Source: Leptolyngbya sp. NIES-2104
Lineage (GTDB): Bacteria; Cyanobacteriota; Cyanobacteriia; Leptolyngbyales; Leptolyngbyaceae
Length of the DNA stretch: 64,000 nt
Direction: 5' to 3'
NCBI RefSeq assembly: GCF_001485215.1
Contig: NZ_BBWW01000001.1
Span: forward strand, 2,108,001 to 2,172,000
Shown here: piece after piece, positions 61,664 through 64,000 of the stretch
How the letters are laid out: the number at the start of each line of letters is the position of its first letter
Position numbering within the stretch: the stretch's first letter is position 1
Translations under genes and position numbers: made by a program
The notes under the pieces: model-generated
What the model saw: only the letters and a program-made list of their open reading frames with translations
Database searches by the model: none
Told to the model about the DNA's origin: nothing

Positions 61664-63097
61664 ATGACTGCAACCCTCACCAAACTGCCACCAATTTTTG
61701 GCGCGACACTTCCTAAAATTTCTTCTGATCCGGTCTTTCTTCCCACAACAAACCTCCGTTTAGAGTCAATGAATGCTTCGTTCGCCTGTGCCCTTCATAT
61801 GCACCAGCCGACCATTCCCGCTGGGATGAATGGCGAATTGATCAGCAATTTGCAAAATATGTTCGAGCATCCGAACGATGGCGACAATCACAATGCGGGT
61901 GTTTTTGCGTGGTGTTATGGTCGCATGGGCGAATTTATTCCTGATTTAGTCGCTCAAGGCTGCAATCCTCGAATCATGCTGGACTATTCAGGAAATCTGC
62001 TCTGGGGACTTCAGCAGATGGGACGCGAAGATGTTTTGAACAATCTGAAGCGAATTACCTGCGATCGACAATTTCAACCGTATGTGGAATGGCTCGGTAC
62101 AATGTGGAGCCATGCCGTCGTTCCCTCAACTCCAATTCCTGATCTCAAACTGCATATTCAAGCCTGGCAGCATCATTTCGCTTCGATCTTTGGAATTGAC
62201 GCGCTTCAACGAGTTCGAGGATTTTCGCCGCCAGAGATGCACTTACCAAATCATCCTGATACTTTGTTCGAGTACATCAAAGCGCTGAAAGACTGTGGTT
62301 ACCAATGGTTGTTAGTTCAGGAACATTCTGTAGAGCAGCTTGATGGTTCGGGATTACCGCAGGATCAAAAGTACATTCCAAATCAGTTGGTCGCTCGTAA
62401 TTCTAGTGGGGAGACTATTTCAATCACCGCATTGATTAAAACTCAAGGCTCAGATACGAAATTAGTCGCGCAAATGCAACCCTATTTTGAAGCGAAGACT
62501 CGATCTAAACAATTGATCAACGATCGTGCAATTCCATCACTCGTTTCTCAAATTGCAGATGGAGAAAATGGCGGCGTGATGATGAATGAGTATCCGCGTG
62601 ATGTGTTCCGGGTCTATCACGAGATTCGAGACTCAGGGAATAACAATTCTGGGACTGTGGCGATCAATGGAACAGAGTATTTGGAGCTAATTGAATCAAC
62701 TGGAATTCGTGCAGATGACTATCCACAGATTCAAGCCGTTCAGCAACATAAGATTTGGCAGATTGTTGATCAAGTCACACCTGAAAATGTGGAAAAAGCG
62801 ATCGCACAATTGAAACAAAATGACGATCGCTTTCACATTGATGGCGCTTCCTGGACAAATGACCTCAGTTGGGTCAGAGGCTACGAAAATGTTCTAGAAC
62901 CAATGACTGAACTGAGTGCATTGTTTCATCAGAAGTTTGATACGAATGATCCGACTGTGATGGAGCGATCGGATTATCAAGAAGCATTGTTGTACAACTT
63001 GCTACTACAGACCAGTTGTTTTCGGTATTGGGGTCAAGGGACTTGGACAGATTATGCTCGTGAAATTTATCGAAGAGGTAAATCGGTTTTGAGTTAA
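61664..63097 (+). CDS. Glycoside hydrolase family 57 protein
   Basis: A 477-residue cytoplasmic protein of the GH57 class. It shows FACALHMHQPTIPAGMNG (the conserved HxHQP-type motif), VEWLGTMWSHAVVPS, and RGFSPPEMHLPNHPDTLFEY with a conserved Glu. GH57 enzymes are alpha-amylases or branching-type enzymes, and which one cannot be read here. It is divergent from glgA2 across a 155-base spacer, so both are likely tied to glycogen metabolism. An internal ATG at residue 37 (61772) is an alternative start. Confidence 0.85.
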   Translation: MTATLTKLPPIFGATLPKISSDPVFLPTTNLRLESMNASFACALHMHQPTIPAGMNGELISNLQNMFEHPNDGDNHNAGVFAWCYGRMGEFIPDLVAQGCNPRIMLDYSGNLLWGLQQMGREDVLNNLKRITCDRQFQPYVEWLGTMWSHAVVPSTPIPDLKLHIQAWQHHFASIFGIDALQRVRGFSPPEMHLPNHPDTLFEYIKALKDCGYQWLLVQEHSVEQLDGSGLPQDQKYIPNQLVARNSSGETISITALIKTQGSDTKLVAQMQPYFEAKTRSKQLINDRAIPSLVSQIADGENGGVMMNEYPRDVFRVYHEIRDSGNNNSGTVAINGTEYLELIESTGIRADDYPQIQAVQQHKIWQIVDQVTPENVEKAIAQLKQNDDRFHIDGASWTNDLSWVRGYENVLEPMTELSALFHQKFDTNDPTVMERSDYQEALLYNLLLQTSCFRYWGQGTWTDYAREIYRRGKSVLS

Positions 63098-63129
63098 GAA
63101 ATTGAATGTGATAGGCGATCGAGGTTCGG

Positions 63130-63330
63130 AGATGTTTTGATAATTTTTCGCGGTCGTTGCCTAACTCGCCCCGGAATGGAATTCGGGGCTAATCGAACGA
63201 AGTCCACTGAAGGGGACTAAAGAACTAGATGTAATTCTTCAGTCAGTTTCAACTGACTTCGCACTGTTAGCCCCGAATTCCATTCCGGGGCGAGCATGAA
63301 CGAAGCGCAAGACTCTGAAAATACCGTCAT
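63130..63330. repeat. Palindromic element copy 8 (CCCCGGAAT subfamily)
   Basis: Ends are gatgttttgataattttt and, on the right, gactctgaaaataccgtc, matching imperfectly. The cores CCCCGGAATGGAATTCGGGG and CCCCGAATTCCATTCCGGGG are the cleanest pair in the window and enclose agtccactgaaggggact and agtcagtttcaactgact. It lies between the convergent GH57 and dapL genes. Confidence 0.9.
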
Positions 63331-63347
63331 CGATCGCATCTATCACA

Positions 63348-64000
63348 TTAAAACTTCGCCGTAATCCGATTCATTGCCTCAACTACATTCTCGCGGCTAT
63401 TGAACGCAGAAATGCGGAAATATCCTTCTCCCGCTGCTCCAAACCCTGATCCGGGTGTCCCCACCACATTACAAACATTCAGCAACTTATCGAAGAAATC
63501 CCAACTCGATAAACCGTCCGGAGTCTTCACCCAAACATACGGAGCATTCACGCCACCATAAACCGCAATTCCCGCCGCTGTCAGTTGTTCACGAATGATC
63601 TTGGCGTTGTCCAGATAAAAGCTCACCAGTTGTTTAATCTGCGCTTGTCCCTCTTCGGAATAAACTGCTTCGGCTCCCCGCTGAACAATGTAGGAAACCC
63701 CATTAAACTTTGTTGATTGGCGGCGATTCCACAGTTTCCACAATTCCACATCAGAGCCATCTGAAGCTTTCGCCGTCAAGGTTTTCGGAACTACAGTAAA
63801 CGCACATCGAGTTCCAGTAAATCCAGCATTTTTAGAAAACGATCGAAATTCGATCGCACAATCTCGCGCTCCTTCAATCTCATAAATCGATCGCGGCAAC
63901 GTCGGATCAGTGACATACGCTTCATACGCTGCATCAAAGAAAATGATCGTGCCATTCGCCTTCGCGTAATCCACCCAAGCCTTCAAATATTCCTTAGTTG
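63348..64000 (-). CDS. dapL: LL-diaminopimelate aminotransferase (5' end outside the window)
   Basis: PLP enzyme that makes LL-diaminopimelate directly from tetrahydrodipicolinate, for lysine and peptidoglycan. Only the C-terminal half (~217 residues) is present. It includes [18 protein letters not shown], the PLP-Lys region [31 protein letters not shown] and [20 protein letters not shown]. The reading frame stays open to base 64000, so the start lies to the right of the window. Confidence 0.93.
   Translation of the reverse strand, partial: TKEYLKAWVDYAKANGTIIFFDAAYEAYVTDPTLPRSIYEIEGARDCAIEFRSFSKNAGFTGTRCAFTVVPKTLTAKASDGSDVELWKLWNRRQSTKFNGVSYIVQRGAEAVYSEEGQAQIKQLVSFYLDNAKIIREQLTAAGIAVYGGVNAPYVWVKTPDGLSSWDFFDKLLNVCNVVGTPGSGFGAAGEGYFRISAFNSRENVVEAMNRITAKF

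Overview
The window reads as a chromosomal segment of a filamentous, Leptolyngbya/Plectonema-like cyanobacterium. The evidence is the very frequent HIP1-type octamers (GCGATCGC and near variants), a cyanobacterial nitrate-assimilation cluster, a sigC-furA gene pair, Ftn2/ARC6, a GlgA2-type glycogen synthase, SphR/SphS-like regulators and DUF1830. The genus is an inference: it rests mainly on a nitrite reductase with a C-terminal [2Fe-2S] ferredoxin domain, an arrangement I recall from Plectonema (Leptolyngbya) boryana. Almost all genes look like native housekeeping or accessory genes. I saw no phage, insertion sequence, CRISPR array, rRNA or tRNA gene.

Layout. 0-12 kb: nitrate assimilation, all on the + strand: nirA (5' end cut by the window), nrtA, nrtB, nrtC, nrtD, a DUF1830 gene, narB, a PsiE-like membrane protein, a nitrate-reductase-associated protein and a DUF938 methyltransferase. 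12-23 kb: mostly minus-strand genes (a coiled-coil protein and small partner, trpC, lpdA), then two copies of a small DUF6887/DUF6888-like gene pair flanking a membrane protein with a TerB-like tail, then ileS and leuB. 23-31 kb: a giant caspase-STAND-WD40 protein with a tiny membrane protein directly behind it, then an MFS transporter and a membrane-anchored coiled-coil protein. 31-41 kb: glmS, a hydrolase, glcD, a second giant STAND protein (NB-ARC plus 14 WD40 repeats) divergent from a PAS-LuxR regulator, and pdhA. 42-51 kb: ftn2, an AEC transporter, sphR-sphS-like two-component genes, a pseudouridine synthase overlapping a RodZ-like gene, and a PD-(D/E)XK nuclease-like/DUF2075 helicase fusion. 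51-64 kb: sigC, furA convergent with a cell-wall-binding gene, an APC permease, a lipoprotein methyltransferase, an unknown gene, an FMN reductase, pepF, glgA divergent from a GH57 gene, and the 3' part of dapL at the right edge.

The most striking structure outside genes is a family of about 200-bp palindromic elements. There are eight copies in 64 kb, all intergenic, with terminal inverted repeats and a core of four nested hairpins. Two subfamilies are visible: a CCCCGGAAT/GGGGC core and a CCCTGAAAT/CGGGC core. Two copies sit inside the nrt operon, five lie between convergent genes and one lies between divergent genes. One copy has a rearranged arm next to a 21-bp tandem duplication at the 3' end of pdhA. 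I do not recognise this family. It looks like a non-autonomous (MITE-like) or extragenic palindromic repeat.

Three large or fused genes are candidates for conflict, stress or cell-death functions: the caspase-STAND-WD40 protein, the NB-ARC-WD40 protein and the nuclease-helicase fusion. They are scattered among housekeeping genes rather than gathered in one island. All product names come from reading the sequences. No database search was possible.
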